A stretch of DNA of 34,639 nucleotides from Azohydromonas sediminis (GTDB lineage: Bacteria; Pseudomonadota; Gammaproteobacteria; Burkholderiales; Burkholderiaceae_C): NCBI RefSeq assembly GCF_003574675.1, contig NZ_QOAZ01000034.1, positions 1 to 34,639 of the forward strand. Reading direction: 5' to 3'. Of the stretch, positions 26,658 to 34,546 are shown piece by piece. The position numbers and the translations under genes were made by a program. The number at the start of each line of letters is the position of its first letter. The first letter of the stretch is position 1. The notes beneath the pieces are model-generated. The model had not been told where the DNA came from and did no database searches. It saw nothing but the letters and a program-made list of their open reading frames with translations.

Positions 26658-27821
26658 ATGCGCAGAACCTGGCTCATTTTCTCGCAGGCGGTCACGGTCG
26701 CCGTGGCCGTGCTGTTCGTCGTCGCGACGCTCAAGCCCGAGTGGCTGGCGCGCAACCCGGCGCGCGTGCTGCCCGAGATCGTGACGCTGCACACGGCGCC
26801 GCCGCCCGCCACCGATGCCTCGACCACCGCCGTCGCGCACGGCTACCGGCTCGCGGCGCAGCGCGCCGCGCCGGCGGTCGTCAGCATCGCCGCGAGCCGC
26901 GCACCGGCCGGCAACCCGCACATCGACGACCCGTGGTTCCGCTTCTTCTTCGGTGACCGCCAGCGCCAGGTGCAGCCGCAGGTCGGCCTCGGGTCGGGCG
27001 TGATCGTCTCGCCCGAGGGCTACGTGCTGACGAACCACCACGTGATCGACGGCGCCGACGACATCGAGGTGCAGCTTGCCGACGGCCGCACGGCGCGGGC
27101 GCGGCTGGTCGGCACCGACCCCGAGTCGGATCTGGCCGTGCTGAAGGTCGACCTGCCCGACCTGCCCACCGTCGTGTTCGGCGACCCCGGCAGCCTGCAA
27201 GTCGGCGACGTCGTGCTCGCGATCGGCAACCCGTTCAACGTCGGCCAGACCGTGACCTCGGGCATCGTCAGCGCGCTGGGCCGCAACCGGCTGGGCATCA
27301 ACACGTTCGAGAACTTCATCCAGACCGACGCCGCAATCAACCCCGGCAACTCGGGCGGCGCGCTCGTCGACGTCGACGGGCAGCTGGTGGGCATCAACAC
27401 CGCGATCTACTCGCGCAGCGGCGGCAGCCTGGGCATCGGCTTCGCGATTCCGGGCGACGTCGCGCGCGACGTGCTCGTCGCGCTGATTCGCGACGGGCGC
27501 GTCACGCGCGGCTGGATCGGCGTCGAGCCGCGCGACCTGACCCCCGAATTCGCCGAGCACTTCGGCCTGCCGGTGCGCAAGGGCGTGCTGATCACCGGCG
27601 TGCTGCAAAACGGGCCGGCCGGTGCGGCCGGCATGCAGCCGGGCGACGTCGTCGTGCGCGTCGGCGACCGCGAGGTGGCCGACACGCGTCAGCTGCTCGA
27701 CGCCGTCGCCGCGCTGCGTCCCGGCACCGAGGTCACGATCGGCGTACAGCGGCGCGGCGAGCGGCTGGACCTGAACGTGCGCGTCGCGCAACGCCCCGCG
27801 CAGCCGCCACGCCAGCCTTGA
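26658..27821 (+). CDS. Membrane-anchored trypsin-like serine protease (DegS/AlgW-like, one PDZ domain)
   Basis: A periplasmic HtrA-family protease, probably an envelope-stress sensor that starts anti-sigma-E cleavage or a quality-control protease. Of 387 residues, 5-24 form an uncleaved membrane anchor. The protease domain (about 60-270) has the triad H128 (TNHHV), D158 (PESDLAVLK) and S232 (NPGNSGGAL), and the last hundred residues form one PDZ domain (GWIGVEP, GVLITGVLQNGPAGAAGMQPGD). A single PDZ and an N-terminal anchor separate it from DegP/DegQ. Position next to Nif3 and near petABC/tatABC is typical of betaproteobacteria, where it is often labelled degQ, mucD or algW. No RseA or RpoE gene is in view. 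ATG 26658 starts the anchor; no Shine-Dalgarno sequence is visible. Confidence 0.92.
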   Translation: MRRTWLIFSQAVTVAVAVLFVVATLKPEWLARNPARVLPEIVTLHTAPPPATDASTTAVAHGYRLAAQRAAPAVVSIAASRAPAGNPHIDDPWFRFFFGDRQRQVQPQVGLGSGVIVSPEGYVLTNHHVIDGADDIEVQLADGRTARARLVGTDPESDLAVLKVDLPDLPTVVFGDPGSLQVGDVVLAIGNPFNVGQTVTSGIVSALGRNRLGINTFENFIQTDAAINPGNSGGALVDVDGQLVGINTAIYSRSGGSLGIGFAIPGDVARDVLVALIRDGRVTRGWIGVEPRDLTPEFAEHFGLPVRKGVLITGVLQNGPAGAAGMQPGDVVVRVGDREVADTRQLLDAVAALRPGTEVTIGVQRRGERLDLNVRVAQRPAQPPRQP

Positions 27822-27840
27822 GCGCTGCGGCGGCTCGCCG

Positions 27841-28638
27841 TCAGGCGTCGCCGCCCTGTTTGGCCTCCTCGGCGACGTCGGCCTTCTTGCCGAACAGCTG
27901 CGCGGCCCAGATGCCCGCCTCGTACAGCAGGCACATCGGGATCGCCAGCGCGAGCTGCGACACGACGTCGGGCGGCGTGATGATGGCCGCGATGATGAAC
28001 GCCAGCACGATGAAGTAGCCGCGGAACTGGCGCAGCTTGTCGACGCTGACCACCCCCAGGCGCACCAGCACCATCACTGCCACCGGCACCTCGAACGCGA
28101 GGCCGAAGGCGATGAACATGTTCATCACGAAGCCCAGGTAGGCCTCGATGTCGGGCGCGGCCGTGATGCTCTTCGGCGCAAAGCTCTGGATGAACTTGAA
28201 TACGCCGCCGAAGACGAAGAAGTAGCAGAACGCGACACCGGCGAAGAACAGGATCGTGCTCGAGATCACCAGCGGCAGCACGAGCCGCTTCTCGTGGCTG
28301 TACAGCCCCGGCGCGACGAAGGCCCAGACCTGGTACAGCACCACCGGCAGCGCGAGCATGAACGCTGCCAGCAGCGTGATCTTCAGCGGCACGAGGAACG
28401 GCGAGATCACGCTGGTTGCGATCATCGTCGCCCCCTCGGGCAGGTGCGACACCAGCGGCAGCGCGAGCAGGTCGTACAGCGCGCCGGGGCCGGGCCACAG
28501 CGACAGTGCGCCGAACGCGACGCCCACCGCGATCAGCGAGCGGATCAGCCGGTCGCGCAGCTCGATCAGGTGCGAGACGAACGGCTGCTCGGTGCCGGCC
28601 AGTTCGTCTTCGTCGTGCGGACCCTTGGGCGCGCTCAT
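27841..28638 (-). CDS. tatC: Sec-independent protein translocase TatC
   Basis: The core Tat receptor that recognises twin-arginine signal peptides in the inner membrane. The 265 residues contain six membrane helices. Conserved features are SHLIELRDRLIRSLIAVG at the N-terminus, the first periplasmic region through SPFLVPLKITLLAAFMLALPVVLYQVWAFVAPGLY, FAFGLAFEVPV-type helix 4 (seen as IAFGLAFEVPVAVMVLV) with the conserved Glu, and TPPDVVSQ in the last loop. ATG 28638 was chosen over an upstream in-frame ATG at 28752 because it gives the usual short hydrophilic start. It begins 10 nt after tatB and is convergent with the protease gene. Confidence 0.96.
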   Translation of the reverse strand: MSAPKGPHDEDELAGTEQPFVSHLIELRDRLIRSLIAVGVAFGALSLWPGPGALYDLLALPLVSHLPEGATMIATSVISPFLVPLKITLLAAFMLALPVVLYQVWAFVAPGLYSHEKRLVLPLVISSTILFFAGVAFCYFFVFGGVFKFIQSFAPKSITAAPDIEAYLGFVMNMFIAFGLAFEVPVAVMVLVRLGVVSVDKLRQFRGYFIVLAFIIAAIITPPDVVSQLALAIPMCLLYEAGIWAAQLFGKKADVAEEAKQGGDA

Positions 28639-28648
28639 GCCGCGGCCG

Positions 28649-29134
28649 TCATCCCCGCAGGCGCGGCGGGCGGAAGCGCGCCACCCGCGCGGCGCCCGAC
28701 AGCGCGCGCGTGCGGATGCCGTGGCGCTGCTTGTACCACTGCGGAGTCGCACCGCGCTTCAGACGCCAGTTCTTCTTCGGGTGCCGGTACTCGGGCACCG
28801 GCGTCGACAGCGGCGCCGACGCGCCCGACGACCCGTCGAGCCCCGCGGTGGCCTCGCTCCAGGTCTTGTCGAAGTCGGCTTGCGCTTCGCGGATCTCGTG
28901 CTGCACGCTGGTCTCGACGTCGCGCGCCGCCTGCTCGAACTGCGTCTTCATCTTCTTGAGCTCTTCGAGCTCGATCGAGCGGTTCACCTCGGCCTTGACG
29001 TCGGCGACGTAGCGCTGCGCCTTGCCGATGAAATGCCCCACCGTGCGCGCGACGCGCGGCAGCTTCTCGGGGCCGATCACGATCAACGCGACGGCGCCGA
29101 TCAGCGCGAGCTTGTCGAAGCCGAACTCGATCAT
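28649..29134 (-). CDS. tatB: Sec-independent protein translocase TatB
   Basis: Forms the Tat substrate-receptor complex with TatC. The 161 residues begin [30 protein letters not shown]: a short periplasmic end, one membrane helix, and the conserved GPEKLP hinge leading into a long amphipathic and charged helix (about 35-105). The C-terminal tail is basic ([12 protein letters not shown] and beyond), as in many Burkholderiales. It lies between tatA (55-nt gap) and tatC (10-nt gap). The start is set by the Met of the family N-terminus; no strong ribosome site is seen. Confidence 0.95.
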   Translation of the reverse strand: MIEFGFDKLALIGAVALIVIGPEKLPRVARTVGHFIGKAQRYVADVKAEVNRSIELEELKKMKTQFEQAARDVETSVQHEIREAQADFDKTWSEATAGLDGSSGASAPLSTPVPEYRHPKKNWRLKRGATPQWYKQRHGIRTRALSGAARVARFRPPRLRG

Positions 29135-29189
29135 GCGGGTCGGGGGCCACCGGACGCGACGGCAAGCGCCGCCGCGGCCCGGCCGGCAC

Positions 29190-29432
29190 TCAGGACTTGG
29201 TGCGCGCCTCGACGTCGACCGTATTCGGGTCGGCCTGCTTCTGCGCGTTCGTCACCTGCTGCGGCTTGCCGGCAGACTCCTCGGGCGTGTCCATGCCACC
29301 CCTGACGCCATCCTTGAAGCCCTTGACCGCCTGACCGAGGTCCGAGCCGAGGTTCTTCAGCTTCTTGGTGCCGAAGATCAGCACCACCACCAGCAGCACG
29401 ATCAGCCAATGCCAGATGCTGAACGATCCCAT
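29190..29432 (-). CDS. tatA: Sec-independent protein translocase TatA
   Basis: The pore-forming/membrane-weakening subunit of the Tat system. The 80 residues follow the family pattern: [19 protein letters not shown] as the membrane helix, [10 protein letters not shown] hinge with the conserved Phe-Gly, amphipathic helix [17 protein letters not shown], then a hydrophilic tail. AGGAG lies 6 nt before the ATG, and a TAGAAT hexamer at 29459-29464 gives tatABC its own likely promoter. Confidence 0.96.
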   Translation of the reverse strand: MGSFSIWHWLIVLLVVVLIFGTKKLKNLGSDLGQAVKGFKDGVRGGMDTPEESAGKPQQVTNAQKQADPNTVDVEARTKS

Positions 29433-29458
29433 GTCGATCTCCTAAGGATGAATTTTCA

Positions 29459-29464
29459 ATTCTA
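29459..29464 (-). promoter_or_regulatory. -10 element of tatABC
   Basis: TAGAAT on the minus strand, followed by the AT-rich dyad GAATT-GAA-AATTC and then the tatA ribosome site. A transcript starting near 29452 would have a leader of about 20 nt. It lies in the gap between the HIT gene stop and tatA. Confidence 0.5.
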
Positions 29465-29497
29465 GGGGAGCCCCCTTCGCTGCGCCGGCCACGGGCC

Positions 29498-29848
29498 TCA
29501 GCCCCGCTTCCACGGCCGCGGGCCGCCGAACGCGTGCATGTGCAGGTGCATCACCTCCTGCCCGCCGTCGCGCCCGGTGTTGATCACCTGCCGGAACCCG
29601 TCTGTGACCCCGAGACCGCGCATCAGTTGCGGCACCAGTACCATCATGCGCCCGAGGACGTCCTGGTGCTCCGGCCTCACGTCGGCCATCGACACGATGT
29701 GCTGCTTGGGCACCAGCAGAATGTGCACCGGCGCCCACGGATTGATGTCGTGGAACGCAACAATGGCGTCGTCCTCGTGAACCTTCTTCGCCGGGATCTG
29801 GCCGGCGACGATCTTGCAGAAGATGCAGTGGGGGTCGGCGGAGTTCAT
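29498..29848 (-). CDS. HIT family protein (HinT-like)
   Basis: A histidine-triad nucleotide hydrolase, most like HinT purine-nucleoside phosphoramidases. The 116 residues contain the N-terminal CIFCKIVAGQIPAKKVHEDD, the nucleotide-binding AFHDINPWAPVHILLVPKQH and the catalytic triad HLHMHAFGG (H101, H103, H105). The pair C8/C11 (CIFC) with two His is the zinc-like feature seen in many HIT proteins. It sits between DUF4870 and tatA, its standard place in Burkholderiales. Confidence 0.94.
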   Translation of the reverse strand: MNSADPHCIFCKIVAGQIPAKKVHEDDAIVAFHDINPWAPVHILLVPKQHIVSMADVRPEHQDVLGRMMVLVPQLMRGLGVTDGFRQVINTGRDGGQEVMHLHMHAFGGPRPWKRG

Positions 29849-29881
29849 GGTCGGGCCGGGTGGGACGGTGGAACGAAGGAC

Positions 29882-30274
29882 TCAGACCGGCATCGGCTTG
29901 CGGTCGTTCAGGCTGAGCCAGCCGCGCGCGACCCGGTACAGGAACCACAGCGAGATCAGCCCCCAGGCGATCCAGCCGGGCACGATGAAGAAGAACCACA
30001 GCGGCAGCGTCAGCACGTACAGCACCGCTGCCCACACGACGCTGCGGATGCGCCAGCGGAAGTGCGATTCGTGCCAGGTGCCGGCGGCGTCGGCCCTCTT
30101 GACGAGGTCGATCACGAAGGCGGCGATCAGCAGCACGATGCTCGGCTGGAACGCCGGCACGACGGCGCCGATCGCCACCACCGCGTGCAGCGCGTAGCTG
30201 AGGTGCCCGACGTTGCGCAGCGACTGGTCGCGCCGCGCCTCGGCGTCGCGGGTCGGGTCGACGATGTCGTTCAT
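29882..30274 (-). CDS. DUF4870 family membrane protein
   Basis: A small (130-residue) inner-membrane protein of unknown function. It starts with a hydrophilic segment ([18 protein letters not shown]) and then has three hydrophobic stretches: [34 protein letters not shown] and [20 protein letters not shown] plus a following [15 protein letters not shown]. The short basic loops between them predict three to four membrane crossings. Its ATG overlaps the hisE stop (ATGA), so it is translationally coupled to the histidine genes, although nothing shows a role in histidine synthesis. The same order occurs widely in Burkholderiales. Confidence 0.8.
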   Translation of the reverse strand: MNDIVDPTRDAEARRDQSLRNVGHLSYALHAVVAIGAVVPAFQPSIVLLIAAFVIDLVKRADAAGTWHESHFRWRIRSVVWAAVLYVLTLPLWFFFIVPGWIAWGLISLWFLYRVARGWLSLNDRKPMPV

Positions 30275-30663
30275 TGCTGCTGCGCCTGCGCGGCTGCACG
30301 CCGGCGATCGTCGTCGCCGCCGTCGGCCTGCTCGCGCTCGCGCGCCTTGCGCAGCGCGAACTCCTCGAGTCCCGACAGCCCCTCGCGGCGCTCGAGCTCG
30401 GCGAGCACCTGCGCCGGCGTCAGGCCGAAGTGCGCAAGCGCGACCAGCGAGTGGAACCACAGGTCGGCCGTCTCGGCGACGATCTTCGCGCGGTCGCCGT
30501 CCTTGGCCGCCATCACGACCTCGGTCGCCTCTTCGCCGACCTTCTTCAGGATCGCGTCGGTGCCCTTATCGAACAGGCGCGCGACGTAGCTGCGCTCGGG
30601 GCTCGCCCCCTTGCGCGACTCGATCACGGCCGCCAGCCGCGCGAGGGTGTCGTTGCCGTCCAT
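30271..30663 (-). CDS. hisE: Phosphoribosyl-ATP diphosphatase HisE
   Basis: Second step of histidine synthesis: hydrolyses phosphoribosyl-ATP to phosphoribosyl-AMP. The 130 residues include [33 protein letters not shown] and [16 protein letters not shown], where the acidic residues EExxE and ExxD chelate magnesium, as in the MazG-like fold. A Gln/Ala/Arg-rich tail (after about 110) is not conserved. It starts 4 nt after hisI and overlaps DUF4870 by 4 nt. Confidence 0.96.
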   Translation of the reverse strand: MDGNDTLARLAAVIESRKGASPERSYVARLFDKGTDAILKKVGEEATEVVMAAKDGDRAKIVAETADLWFHSLVALAHFGLTPAQVLAELERREGLSGLEEFALRKAREREQADGGDDDRRRAAAQAQQQ

Positions 30664-30667
30664 GCGT

Positions 30668-31057
30668 CTAGCGGTAGATGAGCTCGGGATCCTTCAGGAC
30701 CGGATCGACGGAAATCCAGCGCCCATTGTCGTAGCGGCGGAAGAAACAGCTGTGACGCCCGGTGTGGCACGCGATGCCGGGCTCGTGGCCGTGCTGCGTG
30801 ACCTTCAGCAGCACGACGTCGCCGTCGCAGTCGAGCCGCACCTCGTGCACCTGCTGCACGTGGCCCGACTCCTCGCCCTTGTGCCACAGGCGGCCGCGCG
30901 AGCGGCTCCAGTACACGGCCTCGCCACGCGCGACGGTGGCCGCCAGCGCCTCGCGGTTCATCCACGCGACCATCAGCACGTCGCCGCTGGCCGCCTCCTG
31001 CGCGATCGCCGGCACGAGGCCGCGCTCGTCCCAGTTGACCTCGTCGAGCCAGTCCAT
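30668..31057 (-). CDS. hisI: Phosphoribosyl-AMP cyclohydrolase HisI
   Basis: Third step of histidine synthesis: opens the purine ring of phosphoribosyl-AMP. The 129 residues have [40 protein letters not shown] and [10 protein letters not shown], which provide the metal-binding Asp and Cys residues. In most relatives hisI follows hisF; here the gene upstream is a Nudix hydrolase and hisF is not in the window. A TACACT hexamer 6 nt before the ATG provides a promoter of its own, predicting a leaderless hisI mRNA. Confidence 0.97.
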   Translation of the reverse strand: MDWLDEVNWDERGLVPAIAQEAASGDVLMVAWMNREALAATVARGEAVYWSRSRGRLWHKGEESGHVQQVHEVRLDCDGDVVLLKVTQHGHEPGIACHTGRHSCFFRRYDNGRWISVDPVLKDPELIYR

Positions 31058-31063
31058 GCGGGC

Positions 31064-31069
31064 AGTGTA
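31064..31069 (-). promoter_or_regulatory. -10 element of hisI, leaderless
   Basis: TACACT on the minus strand, then GCCCGC and the hisI ATG. The 17 bases CTACACTGCCCGCATGG recur exactly at the DciA-like gene. The hexamer lies in the 13-nt gap after the Nudix gene. Confidence 0.6.
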
Positions 31070-31070
31070 G

Positions 31071-31544
31071 TCACTCGGCGTGCGTCGCGCCGGTGTGGCC
31101 GCGCTCGGCGGCGAACCAGCGCAGCACCGGCACCGTGCCCGGCAGCACCGGGCGCACCTCGACGGGCAGCGTCTGCCACGCCATGCGCTGGCCCTCGCGC
31201 ATCTCGAAGGCGCCGGTCCACGCGAAGACCTTGCAGAAGTGCAGCCGCACGAGCGCGTGCGGGTAGTCGACGAGCTCCTGCCGCCACGGCTGCACGGCGC
31301 CGATCGTGATGCCCAGCTCCTCGTGCAGCTCGCGCCGCAGCGCCTGCTCGACCGACTCGCCCGCCTCGAGCTTGCCGCCCGGGAACTCCCAGTAGTCGGC
31401 GTAGACCTTGCCCTCGGGGCGCGAGGTCAGCAGGAAGCGGCCGTCGGCGTCAATCAGCACGCCCACCGCGACGTCGACGGGACGCCGCGTCGGCGGCGGC
31501 CCGACGTCCCCCTGGCGGCGCGGCGGCTGCGGCTCGACGCCCAC
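31071..31544 (-). CDS. Nudix hydrolase (MutT-like)
   Basis: A Nudix pyrophosphohydrolase, possibly sanitising oxidised nucleotides such as 8-oxo-dGTP. The 157 residues contain [33 protein letters not shown], and the complete Nudix box Gx5Ex7REUxEExGU at 57-79 (Gly57, Glu63, Arg71-Glu72, Glu75-Glu76, Gly78). The WEFPGGKLE context is MutT-like. The start is uncertain: I chose GTG 31544, which has GAGGG 7 nt upstream. Other GTGs closer to VDVAVGV would remove a Pro/Arg-rich end. It starts 10 nt after the ATPase gene, as in the conserved ATPase-Nudix pairing. Confidence 0.85.
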   Translation of the reverse strand: MGVEPQPPRRQGDVGPPPTRRPVDVAVGVLIDADGRFLLTSRPEGKVYADYWEFPGGKLEAGESVEQALRRELHEELGITIGAVQPWRQELVDYPHALVRLHFCKVFAWTGAFEMREGQRMAWQTLPVEVRPVLPGTVPVLRWFAAERGHTGATHAE

Positions 31545-31554
31545 CTGACAGCCC

Positions 31555-32433
31555 TCAGCCCTCGCCGCGCCCGGCGTAGTCGCGCGCGAACTGGTAGGCG
31601 ACGCGCCCCGAGCGCGAGCCGCGCTCGAGCGCCCACACGAGCGCCTCGGAACGCGCGGCGTCGATGCGCGCCTCGTCGACACCGAAGTGCCGCAGCCACT
31701 GCGCGACGATCGCGAGGTACTCCTGCTGGCTGAACGGGTAGAAGCTGATCCACAGCCCGAAACGCTCCGACAGCGAGATCTTTTCCTCGACGACCTCGCC
31801 CGGGTGCACCTCGCCGTCGTCGGTGTGGGTGTAGGTCAGGTTCTCGCGCATGTACTCGGGCAGCAGGTGGCGCCGGTTGCTGGTCGCGTAGATCAGCACG
31901 TTGTCGCTTGCCTGCGCGACCGAGCCGTCGAGGATCGACTTCAGCGCCTTGTAGCCCGGCTCGCCCTCGTCGAAGCTCAGGTCGTCGCAGAACACGACGA
32001 AGCGCTCGGGCCGGCCCGCGACGAGGTCCACGAGGTCCGGCAGGTCGACGAGGTCGGCCTTGTCGACCTCGATCAGCCGCAGCCCCTGCGGCGCGAACTC
32101 GTTCAGGCAGGCCTTGATCAGCGAGCTCTTGCCGGTGCCGCGCGCGCCGGTCAGCAGCACGTTGTTGGCCGCGCGCCCGGCGACGAACTGCGCCGTGTTG
32201 CGCACCAGGCGCTCCTTCTGCGGCTCGATCTCCTTCAGGTCGGCCAGCCGGACCGTCGCGACATGGCGCACCGGCTCGAGCCGCCCGCTGCCGCCGCGCT
32301 TGCGGTAGCGAAACGCGATCGACGCGCCCCAGTCGGGCGCGTGCGGCGGGTGCGGCAGCACCGTGTCGAGGCGGTCGAGCAGGCGCTCGGCGCGCTCGAC
32401 GAGCGCGAGCAGGGCATCGGCGGGCAGGGTCAT
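31555..32433 (-). CDS. DUF815 family P-loop ATPase
   Basis: A predicted AAA+-like ATPase of unknown function (DUF815). The 292 residues have an N-terminal helical segment (ADALLALVERAERLLDRLD), then Walker A GARGTGKSS (96-104), Walker B FVVFCDDLSF (145-154), a sensor region NVLIYATSNRRHLLPEYM, and EEKISLSERFGLWISFYPFSQQEYL, all conserved in this family. No membrane segment. ATG 32433 was chosen because upstream residues are low-complexity. A TACACT about 33 nt before the ATG is a possible -10. The gene pairs with the Nudix gene 10 nt downstream. Confidence 0.9.
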   Translation of the reverse strand: MTLPADALLALVERAERLLDRLDTVLPHPPHAPDWGASIAFRYRKRGGSGRLEPVRHVATVRLADLKEIEPQKERLVRNTAQFVAGRAANNVLLTGARGTGKSSLIKACLNEFAPQGLRLIEVDKADLVDLPDLVDLVAGRPERFVVFCDDLSFDEGEPGYKALKSILDGSVAQASDNVLIYATSNRRHLLPEYMRENLTYTHTDDGEVHPGEVVEEKISLSERFGLWISFYPFSQQEYLAIVAQWLRHFGVDEARIDAARSEALVWALERGSRSGRVAYQFARDYAGRGEG

Positions 32434-32509
32434 GCCGGGCGGGCGGTGGGTCGCGGAGGGCGGCAGTGTATCGGCGCGACCGCCGGAAGCAGCGCCCGGC
32501 CTGCGGTCC

Positions 32510-33814
32510 TCAGCGCCGCGCGACCAGCCGGTCCCCGTCGCCGGCCACGAGCACCAGCGCGCCATCGGCGGCGATCTCGAAGCGCGTGACGCGCTCGAGC
32601 AGGCGCAGGAAGCGATCCTCCTGATCCATCTGCGGCGGCGGGCACGCCATGCGCGTGGCCACGGCGGGACCGATGCGAAGCCCCTCGCCGTGCAGCTGCC
32701 ACGGCGCGCTGAACCGGTTGCACGACGCCGAGCCGGTCAGCCGGCCGTCGCTGCCGAAACGCAGCGTGACGCGCGTGCGCTCGGCGAGTGCGCGGCCGTC
32801 GAGCCGCTCGACGCGCCACTCGTCGCCGACGAGCAGCTCGCGCGGGTCACCGCCACAGCCGCTGTAAGTGCGCGCGCCGAGGCTGACGCTGACCTGCAGC
32901 GGGTGCGGCATGCCGGTGGCCACGTCGGCGCAGACGCGCTCGCGCACCGTGACCGCCAGCGGCCCGTCGCGCGTCGTCGTGACCTGCCGCCAGCCGTCGC
33001 GCAACGGCTGCGCCGGCGGCGCCGGCACCTCGATGCGCCGGCGACCGAAGTCGAGTTCGAGCACGAGCCGGCGCGCATCGACGTCGAGGCGCCAGCTCGG
33101 TTCGTGACCGCGCGCGGTCCACGCCGTCGGCGGCGTCGTGCCACCGGCGGGCGGCGTCTGCGCGACGCACTCGGGCTGCGCGCGGCCACGCAGCGACAGC
33201 GTCGCGCGGTCGCCGCGGGTCCACAGCCACGTCGTCGGGTCGTCGACCGCCTCGTAGCGCGCCCCCGACGCGGTGGGCACCTGGCGCATCTCGTGGCGGC
33301 GCGCGCCGACCGTCATCGTCACGCGCTCGCCGCGGCCGATGCCGAGCTGGACCTCGACGTCGCCGCACTGCCACGCGCTCGCGAACGCGAGGTCCGGCGC
33401 CGACGCGAGCCACAGCGTGCCCAGTGCGACCGGCCCCGCGGCGCGCACGTCGACCGCGACCGTGTCGGAGACCCACGCCGGGCGGCCGTCGGCGAGCACC
33501 GCGGCACGCAGCGCGTAGCGCCGGCCGTCGACGAGCGCGCGCCGGTCGACGGCGAGCTCGAACGGCAGCGGCACCTGCCGCCCCTGCGGCGCCCAGCGGC
33601 GCTCGGCGACGACGCGCCCGTCGCCCGGCTCGGTGACGTCGCGCAGTTCGACCACCGCCTGCGCGTCGAGCGGCAGCGCGATGCGTGCGCGGTAGCTCAG
33701 CGAACCGGTCACCACCAGCGCATCGGCCGGCGGCACGACGCCGGTGCAGCCCGCCAGCATCGCCAGCCCGATCCAGGCGACGATCGCCCCCAGCCCACGG
33801 CGCAGCCATGTCAT
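32510..33814 (-). CDS. Multidomain lipoprotein: YbaY-, MliC-, COG3650- and META/HslJ-like
   Basis: A 434-residue predicted outer-membrane lipoprotein. The signal helix ends in MLAGC, C23 being lipidated. Residues about 32-137 resemble YbaY (VTGSLSYRARIALPLDAQAVVELRDV; lipoprotein/pilotin type). Residues 148-216 look like MliC, an inhibitor of C-type lysozyme: WQC at 148-150, TASGARY (181-187, key Ser183), WLWTRGDRATL, and a closing C216. The usual Lys of the WSKGDEA loop is Arg200 here. Residues 232-323 resemble the COG3650 domain (GHEPSWRLDVD, SGCGGD). Residues 326-430 are META/HslJ-like (LVGDEWRVERLDG, GSASCNRFSAPWQ, TRMACPPPQMDQEDRFL), with Cys365 and Cys391. GGGGAG lies 6 nt before ATG 33814. 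It follows pdeM by 28 nt. The likely role is envelope stress or lysozyme defence; domain assignments are from memory of family motifs. Confidence 0.8.
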   Translation of the reverse strand: MTWLRRGLGAIVAWIGLAMLAGCTGVVPPADALVVTGSLSYRARIALPLDAQAVVELRDVTEPGDGRVVAERRWAPQGRQVPLPFELAVDRRALVDGRRYALRAAVLADGRPAWVSDTVAVDVRAAGPVALGTLWLASAPDLAFASAWQCGDVEVQLGIGRGERVTMTVGARRHEMRQVPTASGARYEAVDDPTTWLWTRGDRATLSLRGRAQPECVAQTPPAGGTTPPTAWTARGHEPSWRLDVDARRLVLELDFGRRRIEVPAPPAQPLRDGWRQVTTTRDGPLAVTVRERVCADVATGMPHPLQVSVSLGARTYSGCGGDPRELLVGDEWRVERLDGRALAERTRVTLRFGSDGRLTGSASCNRFSAPWQLHGEGLRIGPAVATRMACPPPQMDQEDRFLRLLERVTRFEIAADGALVLVAGDGDRLVARR

Positions 33815-33842
33815 CGTCGGCTCCCCTTCCACGCTGGCGGCA

Positions 33843-34538
33843 TCATCGCGCAGCCGGCTGGCGTCGACGCGAAAGCCCGCCGTCCGGCTCGATCGCCAGC
33901 ACTTCGCCGTCGCCGACGACGAACAGCCGGCGCGCCGCGCGCCGGTCGACCGCGTGCATGCCGGTGAAGGCGCCGAAAGCCGGCAGCACGCCGACATCGT
34001 CGCCGAATGCGAAGCACGGCAGCCGCAGCCGCTCGACGCCGCGGCCGAGGTGCACGCAAGGGTGCAGGTGGCCGGCGAGCACGTAGGCGCCGGGCACCGG
34101 CCGCGGGTGGTGCGCCAGCGCGAGGCCGCCGAGCCGCCACGGCTCGTCGACGACGTCGATGCGAAGCGCCGGCGGCGGGTCGCCGGCACGGTCGTCGTGG
34201 TTGCCACGCACCAGCATCAGCGCCAGCGTCGCGTGCCGCTGCCGCCAGCGCGCGAGCGCGCCGAGCGTCGATGCCGCGTGTGCGCGCGGCGAGTGCAGCA
34301 AGTCGCCGAGGAACACGACGCGCGCGACCGCGTGCCGCTCGACGAGCTGCGACAGGGCGTCCAGCGTCTGCGTCGTCGTGCCGCGCGGCACCGGCACGCC
34401 CAGGCGCCGGAAGCTCACCGCCTTGCCGACGTGCGCGTCGGCGACCAGCAGCGTCGCGTGCCGCGGCAGCAGCGCCGCGCGCTCGGGCAGCAGCACGAGC
34501 GTCTCGCCGCCGACGTCGACGGTGGCCGTCGCCGCCAC
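33843..34538 (-). CDS. pdeM: Ligase-associated DNA damage response endonuclease PdeM
   Basis: A calcineurin-like metallophosphoesterase of the PdeM group, which accompanies a DNA ligase, an exonuclease and an Lhr-type helicase in a proposed DNA repair cluster. The 231 residues show the metal-binding motifs in order: DAHVGK (34-39), FLGDLLHS (76-83), RGNHDD (111-116) and GHLHP (156-160). FRRLGVPVPRGTT near residues 43-55 is a group signature. The start is GTG 34538 with GAGG 6 nt upstream. The gene lies 8 nt after the end of a partly visible upstream frame that may be the helicase. Confidence 0.88.
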   Translation of the reverse strand: MAATATVDVGGETLVLLPERAALLPRHATLLVADAHVGKAVSFRRLGVPVPRGTTTQTLDALSQLVERHAVARVVFLGDLLHSPRAHAASTLGALARWRQRHATLALMLVRGNHDDRAGDPPPALRIDVVDEPWRLGGLALAHHPRPVPGAYVLAGHLHPCVHLGRGVERLRLPCFAFGDDVGVLPAFGAFTGMHAVDRRAARRLFVVGDGEVLAIEPDGGLSRRRQPAAR

Positions 34539-34546
34539 GGCGCGCC

